The notes below the pieces were generated by a model that worked only from the letters and a program-made list of their open reading frames with translations, was not told where the DNA came from and did not search any database. DNA of 64,000 nucleotides from positions 62,001-126,000 of the forward strand of contig NZ_CAKRGI010000002.1 of NCBI RefSeq assembly GCF_934330165.1. Direction: 5' to 3'. Source of the stretch: an uncultured Mediterraneibacter sp. GTDB taxonomy: Bacteria > Bacillota > Clostridia > Lachnospirales > Lachnospiraceae. This document shows positions 1 to 8,670 of the stretch, in pieces. Made by a program: the position numbers and the translations under genes. Position 1 is the stretch's first letter. Each line of letters begins with the position of its first letter.

Positions 1-95
1 TCGGTGTTATGTCGAATGGACACCTTGCAGGAGTTGTAAATACAAAAGAAACGAATCAGGAAGAATTATTGAGACTTAGTGCGAAATATTTGTAA
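1..95 (+). CDS. mglA: MglA-type sugar ABC transporter ATPase, C-terminal end (partial)
   Basis: Only the last 30 codons are in the window, read from position 3 and ending in TAA at 93-95. The residues visible ([11 protein letters not shown] near the start, then [11 protein letters not shown] at the end) match the tail that follows the second ATPase domain in MglA/RbsA-type double-ATPase subunits of galactose/methyl-galactoside importers. The gene ends 18 bases before mglC, which supports one operon for a galactose-type importer. The assignment rests on this short tail and the neighbour; ribose or another sugar is possible. Confidence 0.75.
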   Translation, partial: GVMSNGHLAGVVNTKETNQEELLRLSAKYL

Positions 96-113
96 GAGAG
101 AGGAGCATTGGAT

Positions 114-1766
114 ATGGCAGACAGAAGTACTATCCTTTCGGCTGATGCAGAAGAGAAGCTTTTACAGCCGATTGAAGAATATGTTGGAAAGATACAGGCA
201 CAGATTGATGAACTTCGTGTAGAAGGATCTGACAGAGTCCGCAGCCTGAAAAATCATATTGCCATTGCAAAAGAAGACAAAAATCTGTCAAAGGAAGAAA
301 GAGACAGAATTATTGCAAAGGATAAGGCAGACCTTGAAAAGGCAAAAGCCGTAGAAGCATCAAATAAAGACAAAGTTGCCAGATTAGTAAAAGAGGCAGA
401 AGATTATCTGGCAAAGCATTATGATAAAGATTACTATGATAAAGTAGCTGCAAGCTGTGCGGCAGAAAAAGCAATTGAAAATGAAGAGTACGAAAAGATA
501 CGTGCTACGATCAAGACTGAGCATGAGCAGAACCTGAAAAAGCTTTCTGCTGCTGAGGATATCAAAGATGAAAAGTATGTATATAAGAATAAGCTTTTCG
601 ATGCTGAGATGTCTCATGAGTCAAAACTGCAGGAGATCAAGGACAGAAGGCATGATGCATTTGCTCATAAATATCATCTGATCGATCTGCTCCGTATGTC
701 AAAATATACATTCGGACAGAAGATGGCACAGAGATATGAGAACTACAAATACACATTTAATACAGCACAGTTCCTGTATAAGAATGGTCTGTATATTGTA
801 ATTATCCTGATCTTTATTGCATTATGTATCATTACACCGATAGTCAAGAATACGCAGCTGTTCACATACACGAACATCCTGAACATTTTGCAGCAGGCTT
901 CACCTCGAATGTTCCTGGCACTTGGTGTTGCAGGTCTGATCCTCTTAACTGGTACTGACCTTTCCGTAGGACGTATGGTTGGTATGGGTATGGTTACAGC
1001 AACCATCATTATGCATAATGGAATCAATACAGGTAGTGTGTTCGGACATATTTTTGATTTCTCTAATATGCCGGCAGCAGCCAGAGCAATTCTTGCCCTG
1101 CTTGTATGTATTTTATTTACGACTGTATTCTCCTGTATCGCAGGATTTTTCATGGCAAGATTTAAGATGCATCCGTTCATCTCAACCATGGCGAACATGC
1201 TGATCATCTTCGGTCTTGTAACTTATGCAACAAAGGGTGTATCTTTCGGAGCGATCGATGCAGCGATCCCGAATATGTTCATCCCACAGATCGGTAATTT
1301 CCCGACGATCATTCTTTGGGCAGTTGTAGCGATCATAGTTGTATGGTTCATCTGGAACAAGACAACATTTGGTAAGAATCTGTATGCTGTAGGTGGAAAC
1401 CCGGAGGCAGCAGCAGTTTCAGGTATTTCAGTATTTAAAGTAACTCTTGGAGCATTTATCCTTGCAGGTATCCTTTACGGATGTGGTTCATGGCTTGAGT
1501 GTAACAGAATGGTTGGTTCTGGTAGTGCTGCTTATGGACAGGGCTGGGATATGGATGCCATTGCAGCCTGCGTAGTTGGTGGTGTATCATTTACAGGTGG
1601 TATTGGTAAGATTTCAGGTGTTGTAACCGGTGTATTGATCTTTACATCCCTTACATACTCTCTTACAATTCTTGGTATTGATACAAACCTTCAGTTCATC
1701 TTTGAAGGTATCATCATCCTTGCCGCTGTAACTCTTGACTGTCTGAAATATGTACAGAAGAAATAA
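114..1766 (+). CDS. mglC: MglC-like sugar ABC transporter permease with a long charged N-terminal extension
   Basis: Membrane subunit of a galactose/methyl-galactoside-type importer. Residues from about 222 to the end (about 330 residues) match the usual whole length of MglC/RbsC permeases. They hold the first membrane helix (IVIILIFIALCIITPIV), the family motif GTDLSVGR and the cytoplasmic loop GKNLYAVGGNPEAAAVSGI. Ahead of this lie about 205 residues rich in Lys, Glu, Asp and Ala with no membrane segment, predicted to form coiled coil. I chose ATG at 114 because AGGAG at 101-105 is 8 bases upstream; an in-frame TTG at 108 is too close to that site. The extension is not part of the classical family, and its role is unknown. 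Confidence 0.85.
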   Translation: MADRSTILSADAEEKLLQPIEEYVGKIQAQIDELRVEGSDRVRSLKNHIAIAKEDKNLSKEERDRIIAKDKADLEKAKAVEASNKDKVARLVKEAEDYLAKHYDKDYYDKVAASCAAEKAIENEEYEKIRATIKTEHEQNLKKLSAAEDIKDEKYVYKNKLFDAEMSHESKLQEIKDRRHDAFAHKYHLIDLLRMSKYTFGQKMAQRYENYKYTFNTAQFLYKNGLYIVIILIFIALCIITPIVKNTQLFTYTNILNILQQASPRMFLALGVAGLILLTGTDLSVGRMVGMGMVTATIIMHNGINTGSVFGHIFDFSNMPAAARAILALLVCILFTTVFSCIAGFFMARFKMHPFISTMANMLIIFGLVTYATKGVSFGAIDAAIPNMFIPQIGNFPTIILWAVVAIIVVWFIWNKTTFGKNLYAVGGNPEAAAVSGISVFKVTLGAFILAGILYGCGSWLECNRMVGSGSAAYGQGWDMDAIAACVVGGVSFTGGIGKISGVVTGVLIFTSLTYSLTILGIDTNLQFIFEGIIILAAVTLDCLKYVQKK

Positions 1767-1829
1767 GCAACGGTAGCAGAGAGGACGACAATGTAAAAAT
1801 GAAACTGGCAGAGAATATCTGACCAGTGA

Positions 1830-1869
1830 GCCGTTCTGGTCAGATGAAAATGACCGGGGCGGCTTTTTT
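1830..1869 (+). terminator. Rho-independent terminator after mglC, with an overlapping alternative hairpin
   Basis: A 13-bp stem (1830-1842 with 1851-1863, three G-U pairs) closes an 8-base loop and is followed by six T at 1864-1869. A second perfect 10-bp hairpin (ATCTGACCAG at 1817-1826 with 1836-1845) uses part of the same left arm, so the two cannot form together. It separates the importer operon from the two-component genes. Confidence 0.85.
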
Positions 1870-1931
1870 CATCCCGGAACAGGCAGGGATACATTCTTTT
1901 TAATCAGGGTATTCAGTATGGAACGGTTCTT

Positions 1932-1940
1932 TGCTATAAT
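1932..1940 (+). promoter_or_regulatory. Extended -10 promoter for the YesN-YesM-binding-protein operon
   Basis: TGCTATAAT at 1932-1940 is a perfect extended -10 element (TGnTATAAT), 36 bases before the response-regulator ATG and just after the mglC terminator. The -35 region (about 1912-1917, TTCAGT) is weak, as is usual for extended -10 promoters. Confidence 0.7.
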
Positions 1941-1976
1941 AAGAGGCAGTTGGGGAAAGGAAGAAAGGAACTGAAA

Positions 1977-3581
1977 ATGGATAAATATAAAGTACTTCTT
2001 GTTGATGATGAAGAAGAAGCAATAGAGGTGATCAGACTCAAACTGGAGTGGGAAACTCTTGGATTTAAAGTGATCGGCAGTGCGAATAATGGGGTAAAAG
2101 CACTGGAACTTGTGGAGCGGCTACAGCCGGATGTGGTGATCACAGACATAAAAATGCCTTATATGGACGGGCTGGAACTGGCGAGAACTTTGAATGAGGA
2201 CTATCAGAATATTCATATTATTATTTTTACCGGGTTTGATGAATTTGAATATGCCAAAGAAGCAGTTCATCTGGAGATTGAAGAGTATATGCTCAAGCCG
2301 ATCAATTCCCAGGAGTTGTCAGAGTGCCTGAAAAGGTTGAAAAAGACATTGGATAATGAACGGGAAGAAAAGCTGAATGTAAAAAAGCTGGAGCATTATT
2401 TTAATGAATCGCTGCCGATGTTTCAGACGAATTTATTTATTTCCCTGATCGAGGGCCGGATCACGGAAGCTGATTGTGAAAAATTCCTTGCAGCATATCA
2501 GATCCGTATGGACGGACCACTTTTTGGATGTGCTGTCTTCCATACTTCCGAGCATCATGTGCCAGAGGGGATGAATGTGTTGTTGTTATCCATGTCAGTA
2601 GAGCAGGAGATCCGGGAGCGGATCGCAGAGAAATGGAAAAGCCAGATGTTTACTTATCTGGGAAATACTGTGCTTGTGATGGAATTAAATTCGGAGGAGG
2701 ATGTTGTAGCATTTACAGATGACTGTGACAGATTCTGTCGATGGGCATACAGAGTGATGGGAGCGGTTGTAACAGCCGGGATCGGAAGAGCCTGTGACAG
2801 TTTGTTTACGATCAACCAGTCGTATGCGGGAGCGAGAGAAGCGGTGTCTTATCGGGTGTTGTACGGAACACAGAGGGCGATCAACATCGGTGAGATCGCT
2901 CCGACAGAACAGGAGATTTCAGTTCAGTCCGAGGATACCAAGATGCACGCTTTATTCAAGACGATCAATCTTGGAAGCAGAGAAGAGATCGAGAAGGCGG
3001 CTCAGAGTGAGATCGAAAAGCTGCACCGGAATGCGAAGACGGTGAGCCAGTACAAGCTGGCAACAATGGAAATGGTAGGTGCATTTTATCGTTTCTGTGC
3101 AAATAACTTTATTGACTTTAAAGATTATTGTGCAGAGGTAGAAAATCCTTATGAAAAAGTGCCGGAGATGGATGAAAGTACTCTGAAAGGCTGGATTGTA
3201 AATTCAGCAGTGGCGATCAGTGAAGAACTGAAAAATGCGAGAAATACGACTTCAAGACGTATTGTGGAAGAAGCAAAAGGGATTGTGAGAGACCGGTATA
3301 TGCAGCCGGAGCTTTCTTTGGACACAGTATGTTCGGAGCTGGGAGTTTCAAATTCGTATTTTTCATCACTTTTTAGAAAAGAAACGGGAAAAACTTTTAT
3401 TTCCTGGCTGACAGATTACCGAATGGATCACGCAGCAGATCTTATGCTTGAGACAAATGAGAAGAGTTATAAAATTGCGGAACGTGTAGGGTATCAGGAT
3501 GCGAATTATTTCAGTTATGTCTTTAAGAAACGGTTTGGGATGTCACCGTCCAAGTATCGGACGGAGCATCTGAAAAGATAA
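1977..3581 (+). CDS. YesN-like response regulator with AraC-type DNA-binding domain
   Basis: Transcription factor of a two-component system. Residues 1-120 form a receiver domain with the acidic pair D10/D11, phosphoacceptor D57 (ITDIKMPYMDG) and the conserved Lys in MLKPIN. A linker of about 300 residues follows, then two AraC helix-turn-helix units near the C-terminus (LSLDTVCSELGVSNSYFS and IAERVGYQDANYFSYVF). ATG at 1977 is chosen because AAAGGAA lies just upstream; the in-frame TTG at 1950 has no ribosome site. It lies 65 bases before its partner kinase. This subfamily normally controls nearby sugar transporters, and here the galactose-type importer is directly upstream. Confidence 0.9.
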   Translation: MDKYKVLLVDDEEEAIEVIRLKLEWETLGFKVIGSANNGVKALELVERLQPDVVITDIKMPYMDGLELARTLNEDYQNIHIIIFTGFDEFEYAKEAVHLEIEEYMLKPINSQELSECLKRLKKTLDNEREEKLNVKKLEHYFNESLPMFQTNLFISLIEGRITEADCEKFLAAYQIRMDGPLFGCAVFHTSEHHVPEGMNVLLLSMSVEQEIRERIAEKWKSQMFTYLGNTVLVMELNSEEDVVAFTDDCDRFCRWAYRVMGAVVTAGIGRACDSLFTINQSYAGAREAVSYRVLYGTQRAINIGEIAPTEQEISVQSEDTKMHALFKTINLGSREEIEKAAQSEIEKLHRNAKTVSQYKLATMEMVGAFYRFCANNFIDFKDYCAEVENPYEKVPEMDESTLKGWIVNSAVAISEELKNARNTTSRRIVEEAKGIVRDRYMQPELSLDTVCSELGVSNSYFSSLFRKETGKTFISWLTDYRMDHAADLMLETNEKSYKIAERVGYQDANYFSYVFKKRFGMSPSKYRTEHLKR

Positions 3582-3646
3582 ATGCATTTCGCAAATATAA
3601 AATGTGATAAGAGAAAAGAAGGATGAAGTGATAAAAGGGGATCGAA

Positions 3647-5542
3647 GTGAAAAGTAACAACGATACGAAGAGACAGGAAAATTATGGCTATTCAATAAAA
3701 ATGCGGATACAGAGATGGTTTCGTCGTGGACAGTTTATCAGTTGGGATATCCAGTCAATTATTATGGTTGTACTTACTGTACTGACGATCGTAACCACAG
3801 TTCTGATGGGATTCCTGATCTACAGCAGATTTAAAATGGCGATCCGGCAGACAGCTGTTGCAAACACAGAAAGTGTTGTGGAGAGTGCGGTGGACAGGCT
3901 GGAGGCAGATTTATTGAACGTCAGACAGATTTCCAATGCAGTCAATTATAATATTATCCAGGAATATGATATATCCAGTCAGGAATTTGAACGGCAGTTC
4001 AGTCTGCTTTATGAGATTAATACAGACAAGATCCAGAGCATGGCACTGTATGATAATGAAGGGAATCTGGTGGCGGCAGAACCACTTGTCAACGAGAAAG
4101 CAGATGCCGGAGCAGCACAGCAGGACTGGTATCGGAATGCAGCGGATGAAATCGAAAATATTCATTTTTCTTCCCCTCATATCCAGAATCTGTTCGAGGA
4201 TGGAACGTATCGGTATTACTGGGTTATTTCTCTGAGCAGATCGGTGGATATTAATGATGGGGAGAAGCCGGGAAGCGGTGTATTACTGGTGGATATGAAA
4301 TATTCCATGATCCGTGAAATCCTGGAACGCATCAACCAGTCTTCGGATGAAGTCTATTATTATCTCTGCAGCCGGGATGGCGAAATGATTTATCATCCAA
4401 GACAGGTAGAAATTGACAGGGAACTTCTGAGAGAGGACAGTGGACAGATCAAAGAATATGAGGATGGGACGTATGAATTGCCGGTCAATGGGCAGAATGG
4501 CTCTGTTGTAGTTGGAAGTATTTCCTATACGGGCTGGAGACTGGTAGGAGTAGTTCCTGACAGTGTTCAGACATCCAAAATCCAGCAGTTCCGATATTAT
4601 ATTGTTGTGACGACGCTTATTTTCTTCATGATGCTTCTGGGAGTGAACCGCATTGTAGCAAGAAAAATATCAAATCCTATTTTCAAACTGAACGAATCTG
4701 TAAAAGCTTACGAGACGGGAAAGACAAAAGATATTTATATCGGGGGATTCTCTGAGATCCGACACCTTGGGTATTCTGTGAAAAAATCCTATGAGCAGAT
4801 AGAAGTCCTGATGGAAGAAATTATCCGGCAGCAGAATGAAAAGCGGAAAAGTGAGATGGATGTCCTGCAGAGTCAGATCAATCCCCATTTCCTGTATAAT
4901 ACGCTGGAATCGATCACATGGATGGTAGAGGCTGATAAAAATGAAGAAGCAGTCTTTATGATATCAGAGCTTGCGAAGCTGCTCAGGATCAGTCTGTCGA
5001 AGGGAAGAACCGTCATCAGGATCGCAGATGAGCTGCAACATAGCAGGAGTTACATGAATATTCAGAAAGTCCGTTACAAAGACCGCTTTGAGACAGAGTT
5101 CCTTATAGAGGAAGAGATAAAAGAATATTGCACGATCAAGCTGATCATTCAGCCAATTCTGGAAAATGCCATTTATTACGGAGTAGGAAATATGGACGAA
5201 GATGACGGTGGAAAGATCACAGTCAAAGGAAAAAAGGACGGAAATGATATTTATATTTCTGTGATCGATAATGGAATGGGAATGAGTGAGGAGATTGTAG
5301 AAAATCTTCTTTTGGATAATGAAAAGGTACCAAAGCATGGTTCGGGCGTTGGACTGATCAATGTACATACAAGAATCCAGCTTATGTATGGGAAAGAATA
5401 TGGTTTGAAAATATACAGTGAGCCAGACGAAGGAACGGAAGTTGTGATCCATATTCCTGCAATCCCATTTTCAGAAGAGAACAGAAAAAAACTGGAGGAA
5501 CAGACTTACAGGAAAGGAGAAACATATGGCGAAAAGAAATAA
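3647..5542 (+). CDS. YesM-like sensor histidine kinase
   Basis: Membrane sensor kinase of 631 residues. Helix 1 lies at about residues 38-60, then an extracellular region of about 250 residues (Cache-like), helix 2 at about 316-337, a HAMP-like linker, and a His_kinase-type domain with the phosphoacceptor motif NPHFLYNTLE near residue 412. The ATPase part shows the N box (QPILENAIYYG) and G boxes (DNGMGM, GSGVGLINV). It begins with GTG, six bases after GGGG. Its end overlaps the next gene by 17 bases, so translation is probably coupled. The downstream binding proteins suggest that it senses an extracellular sugar through a partner protein. Confidence 0.9.
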   Translation: MKSNNDTKRQENYGYSIKMRIQRWFRRGQFISWDIQSIIMVVLTVLTIVTTVLMGFLIYSRFKMAIRQTAVANTESVVESAVDRLEADLLNVRQISNAVNYNIIQEYDISSQEFERQFSLLYEINTDKIQSMALYDNEGNLVAAEPLVNEKADAGAAQQDWYRNAADEIENIHFSSPHIQNLFEDGTYRYYWVISLSRSVDINDGEKPGSGVLLVDMKYSMIREILERINQSSDEVYYYLCSRDGEMIYHPRQVEIDRELLREDSGQIKEYEDGTYELPVNGQNGSVVVGSISYTGWRLVGVVPDSVQTSKIQQFRYYIVVTTLIFFMMLLGVNRIVARKISNPIFKLNESVKAYETGKTKDIYIGGFSEIRHLGYSVKKSYEQIEVLMEEIIRQQNEKRKSEMDVLQSQINPHFLYNTLESITWMVEADKNEEAVFMISELAKLLRISLSKGRTVIRIADELQHSRSYMNIQKVRYKDRFETEFLIEEEIKEYCTIKLIIQPILENAIYYGVGNMDEDDGGKITVKGKKDGNDIYISVIDNGMGMSEEIVENLLLDNEKVPKHGSGVGLINVHTRIQLMYGKEYGLKIYSEPDEGTEVVIHIPAIPFSEENRKKLEEQTYRKGETYGEKK

Positions 5543-6500
5543 AATAACTTTCCTGATAGCAGAAGTATTGCTTGCGGTTCTTGCAGCCTATTTTTTCTAC
5601 AGTATCTTTCATGGAGATGTGCCACCGAAAAAAGTGGCGGTGATCGTAGAAAATTCAGGAGATAAGAGATGGGACAGCCTGCTTAACGGAATGAAGCAGG
5701 CAGCCAAAGTCCAGAATCTGTCGCTGATCATCTGTAATACGGACGAACTGGAAAACTCTGAGGATGAGCAGGAGATGATCCGGGAGCAGTTGGAGAATGA
5801 TGCAGATGCATTTATTATCAACCCTGCTCCGGGACAGGATACGAAACAGGTTTTAGAGCAGCTGCAGAGAACGAAACCGTTTGTGCTGATCACGCAGGAC
5901 ATTTACAGTTATCAAGCGGATGCAGCCTCTCCATTCGTAACAGTCAAGCCGGATAATTATAAAATGGGGCAGGAACTGGCAGAGCAGATGTTGAAAAATA
6001 CATCCGGTCTTACGAATGGAAAGCGAATCGGAGTTGTAGCAGGAAATGCAAGGACAGAAGAAAGCAGGAACCGTGTCAGGGGATTCTGTGAGGTGATGGA
6101 AGCCGGAGGTGGCAGGATCATATGGAAGTATAATCAGGAGAAAAATGAAGATGCCGGTGAAATATTGAAAGCGAAAGAAAAAGTAGATTATCTGGCAGTC
6201 CTCGATCCATATATTCTGGATGAAGTAGGAGAAAAGGCGGAAAATGGGTTCTATAACGGAGCAGAAATTTACGGGATCGGGACAAGTATCAAAGCCTTTT
6301 CACTGTTGGATGAAGGAAAGATACAATGCCTGATCGTGCCGGATCTGTATGAGGTCGGATATGAAAGCATGAATGAGATCGCCGGTAAGCTAAAAAGTTC
6401 CTGGTATCAGATGGAAAGTCATGAAACAGAAATACAGGTAGTTTACAAAAAAGATTTATTTTCAGAAGATATAGAAAGGTTTTTGTATTCTTATGAGTAG
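5526..6500 (+). CDS. Membrane-anchored periplasmic-binding-protein-like sugar sensor
   Basis: 324 residues of the ribose/galactose-binding fold (Peripla_BP_4 type): lobe 1 begins KKVAVIVENSGDKRWDSLLNGM, and motifs such as DADAFIINPAP and GKRIGVVAGNARTEESRNRV follow. The N-terminal helix (residues about 8-24) has no lipobox cysteine, so the protein is probably held by an uncleaved helix. It overlaps the kinase gene by 17 bases and the next binding-protein gene by 8. In related Firmicute systems a binding protein made with a YesM/LytS kinase acts as the kinase's extracellular sensor; that role here is inference. Confidence 0.8.
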   Translation: MAKRNKITFLIAEVLLAVLAAYFFYSIFHGDVPPKKVAVIVENSGDKRWDSLLNGMKQAAKVQNLSLIICNTDELENSEDEQEMIREQLENDADAFIINPAPGQDTKQVLEQLQRTKPFVLITQDIYSYQADAASPFVTVKPDNYKMGQELAEQMLKNTSGLTNGKRIGVVAGNARTEESRNRVRGFCEVMEAGGGRIIWKYNQEKNEDAGEILKAKEKVDYLAVLDPYILDEVGEKAENGFYNGAEIYGIGTSIKAFSLLDEGKIQCLIVPDLYEVGYESMNEIAGKLKSSWYQMESHETEIQVVYKKDLFSEDIERFLYSYE

Positions 6501-7533
6501 AAAAAAGAGAAGAAAAGCAATGATATTTCTGATGGGGTCCGTTCTTGCACTGTCATTTCCGGGGTGTGGAAAAAAAGAAAATATCTCAGACTGGACACTG
6601 AGGGTAGGAATTGTGACGTATACGCAGGACGATCCTTTTATCAATACCATGACAGAGCAGATCCGGGAGGATCTCAAATTAAAAGAGTCAAAAGATATGA
6701 AGATCATTGTTTCTGTAAAGAATGGTGATAATGATCAGAGAGACCAGGATGAACTGGTGGAGGAAATGATTGCAGCGGGGTGTGATGTGCTGTGCGTGAA
6801 TCTGGTTGACAGAACTGCACCGTCAGATATAATCAAAGCGGCAAGACAGGAGAAGATTCCAGTGATCTTTTTTAACAGAGAACCTGTAAAAGAAGATCTG
6901 ATGCAGTGGGATCAACTGTATTATGTAGGGTGTGATGCAAAGCAGTCGGGAGAAATGCAGGGGGAAATTGCAGCAGATTATCTGAAAGCTCATCCGGGAG
7001 CAGATAAGAATCAGGATGGAAAGATCCAGTATGTACTCTTAGAGGGCGAAGCGGGACACCAGGATGCTATCAGCCGGACAGACTGTTCGGTAAAAACGCT
7101 GATTGAGAATGGTATAGAGCTTGAAAAATTAAGTTATCAGTTTGCAGACTGGAACAGAGGGCAGGCAGAGAACCGTATGAGTCAGTTGATCGCCCATTAT
7201 GGGACAGAGATCGAACTGGTTATATCCAATAACGATGAGATGGCACTTGGTGCAGTAGAGGCATATAAAAATGCAGGATACAGTCAGGAACAAAGACCGG
7301 TCATTTTCGGAATCGACGGACTGGAGGATGCACTGGAGGCAGTAAAAGAAGGAACGATGCAGGGAACGGTATATAATGATAATGTAGACCAGGCAGGAGA
7401 GATAGCCCGGCTTGCTATTGATCTTTTTAAAGGAAATGATATCAGTAAACATAAACTGAAGGATGGAAGATACTATATGTCTTTATATCGGAAAGTAGAG
7501 ACCGGGAATGTAGATGAATTTTTAGAGAAATAG
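6493..7533 (+). CDS. MglB-like galactose/glucose-binding lipoprotein
   Basis: 346 residues with a lipoprotein signal (LSFPGC, lipid-attachment Cys25) followed by the periplasmic binding fold (VGIVTYTQDDPFINTM; VIFFNREP; LVISNNDEMALGAVEAYKN; VIFGIDGLEDALEAVKEG). A loop D171-x-N173-x-D175-x-x-x-Q179 matches the EF-hand-like calcium site of enteric MglB, which favours galactose/glucose as ligand. It overlaps the previous gene by 8 bases. It could feed the MglAC importer or serve as a second ligand sensor for the kinase; the sequence does not decide. Confidence 0.82.
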   Translation: MSRKKRRKAMIFLMGSVLALSFPGCGKKENISDWTLRVGIVTYTQDDPFINTMTEQIREDLKLKESKDMKIIVSVKNGDNDQRDQDELVEEMIAAGCDVLCVNLVDRTAPSDIIKAARQEKIPVIFFNREPVKEDLMQWDQLYYVGCDAKQSGEMQGEIAADYLKAHPGADKNQDGKIQYVLLEGEAGHQDAISRTDCSVKTLIENGIELEKLSYQFADWNRGQAENRMSQLIAHYGTEIELVISNNDEMALGAVEAYKNAGYSQEQRPVIFGIDGLEDALEAVKEGTMQGTVYNDNVDQAGEIARLAIDLFKGNDISKHKLKDGRYYMSLYRKVETGNVDEFLEK

Positions 7534-7637
7534 ATACTTTTAGGAAAATAGATATTTTTCAGAGAAACAGATAGACTTTACAGAAACTGTACAGAGCAGC
7601 AGGCAAGTGGTTTTATAAGTAGAAGACGGAGAAGAAA

Positions 7638-8339
7638 ATGCAGGACAGAGAGAAAAAAGAAGAACAAAGAGAAAAGAATACTGGGCTGGAAAGAAGAAGC
7701 GGACTGGAAACTGACTGGCAGGATCATCGAGAAGAGAGTGTGTGGAGAGAGGCATTTTATCAGGAGCTGGATGCAGTAAAAAGACAGCAGATACTGAAAG
7801 AGCGGGCAGAAGAAGTAAGAGGATTTGGTGAACCTGCGGATGTGATTGAAAATAATTTTGCAGCGGAGATCCGGTTTATGGAAAAGCTGTGGATCGCGAG
7901 ATACGGGAAGAGAAAACCGAAAAAAGATGCATTTGTAGGAAGTCTTATGGAATTAAAATATATTGCAGAAGGCGGTTTTGTGGATCTTGGCAGACAAAAG
8001 AAAAAGCTTGCCATAGAAATTATTACGAAGCTTTGCTTATTTGATGCAGAGAAGAAAAATGCACAGGAACAGGAATTATTATTGCAGGAACTGAAAAATG
8101 CTTTTCTGAAGCTGATCGATGTAAGCCGGAAAGGAAGAGGTTTCACTTCAATCGTATTTGGAATGGGACAGCTATCAGAAGAAAGCGTGGCAAAGAAAAT
8201 TGCCGATCAGATCAGTATGATCGCATTTGCCGCTCCGCATATGCTGCATATGGATAAGGAATTTGAACTTCTTCAGAAAGCAGCTCTTGCAGCCTTTAGA
8301 CAGGAATATCCCCAGAGAGAACATTTCCTGAAAAAATAA
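7638..8339 (+). CDS. Conserved hypothetical protein, mostly helical and soluble
   Basis: 233 residues, very rich in Lys, Glu and Arg, especially in the first 60 residues. There is no signal peptide or membrane helix and no catalytic motif that I recognise. A more conserved-looking core runs from about residue 75 to the end (RFMEKLWIARYGKRKPKKDAF, then FGMGQLSEESVAKKIADQI). GGAG lies upstream of the ATG. It follows the binding-protein operon by 104 bases with no clear terminator between, so it may be co-transcribed. Function unknown. Confidence 0.7.
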   Translation: MQDREKKEEQREKNTGLERRSGLETDWQDHREESVWREAFYQELDAVKRQQILKERAEEVRGFGEPADVIENNFAAEIRFMEKLWIARYGKRKPKKDAFVGSLMELKYIAEGGFVDLGRQKKKLAIEIITKLCLFDAEKKNAQEQELLLQELKNAFLKLIDVSRKGRGFTSIVFGMGQLSEESVAKKIADQISMIAFAAPHMLHMDKEFELLQKAALAAFRQEYPQREHFLKK

Positions 8340-8416
8340 TCCGTCATGAAAATGAATCGCTCCGGGGAAATATGAAAGAGGTATTTATACTGGTATCGTT
8401 AATTAATATAAGCCAT

Positions 8417-8560
8417 TTACATCATCAGTGACGTACCATGACTCACCTTGCGGATAATCTTAAAGATGATGGTCGCAGGTAAAGAAACCAGGATGTAAAG
8501 TGTAGAGAAGACACCGACAGCCCCACCGATGATCATAAGTAAAATTAAGCCAATATTCAT
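8417..8560 (-). CDS. 47-residue membrane protein next to a KdpE-like regulator
   Basis: A short open frame on the minus strand, from ATG at 8560 to TAA at 8417-8419, preceded by AAAGGAG. The product starts MNIGLILLMIIGGAVGVFST and has one hydrophobic segment of about 32 residues, followed by a basic end (FKIIRKVSH). It lies 110 bases downstream of the response regulator on the same strand and could be its target or a later part of the same transcript. No family recognised. The clean hydrophobic profile and ribosome site support a real gene. Confidence 0.55.
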   Translation of the reverse strand: MNIGLILLMIIGGAVGVFSTLYILVSLPATIIFKIIRKVSHGTSLMM

Positions 8561-8670
8561 AATGTTGTACACTCCTTTTTTGTATTCTGACCAGTGTCTA
8601 TTTTAGAAAAAAAGTGTGTAAAAAGGAATAAAAAGAAAATCTTTTTAGCATAATTTTAGCAGGGCTGATA

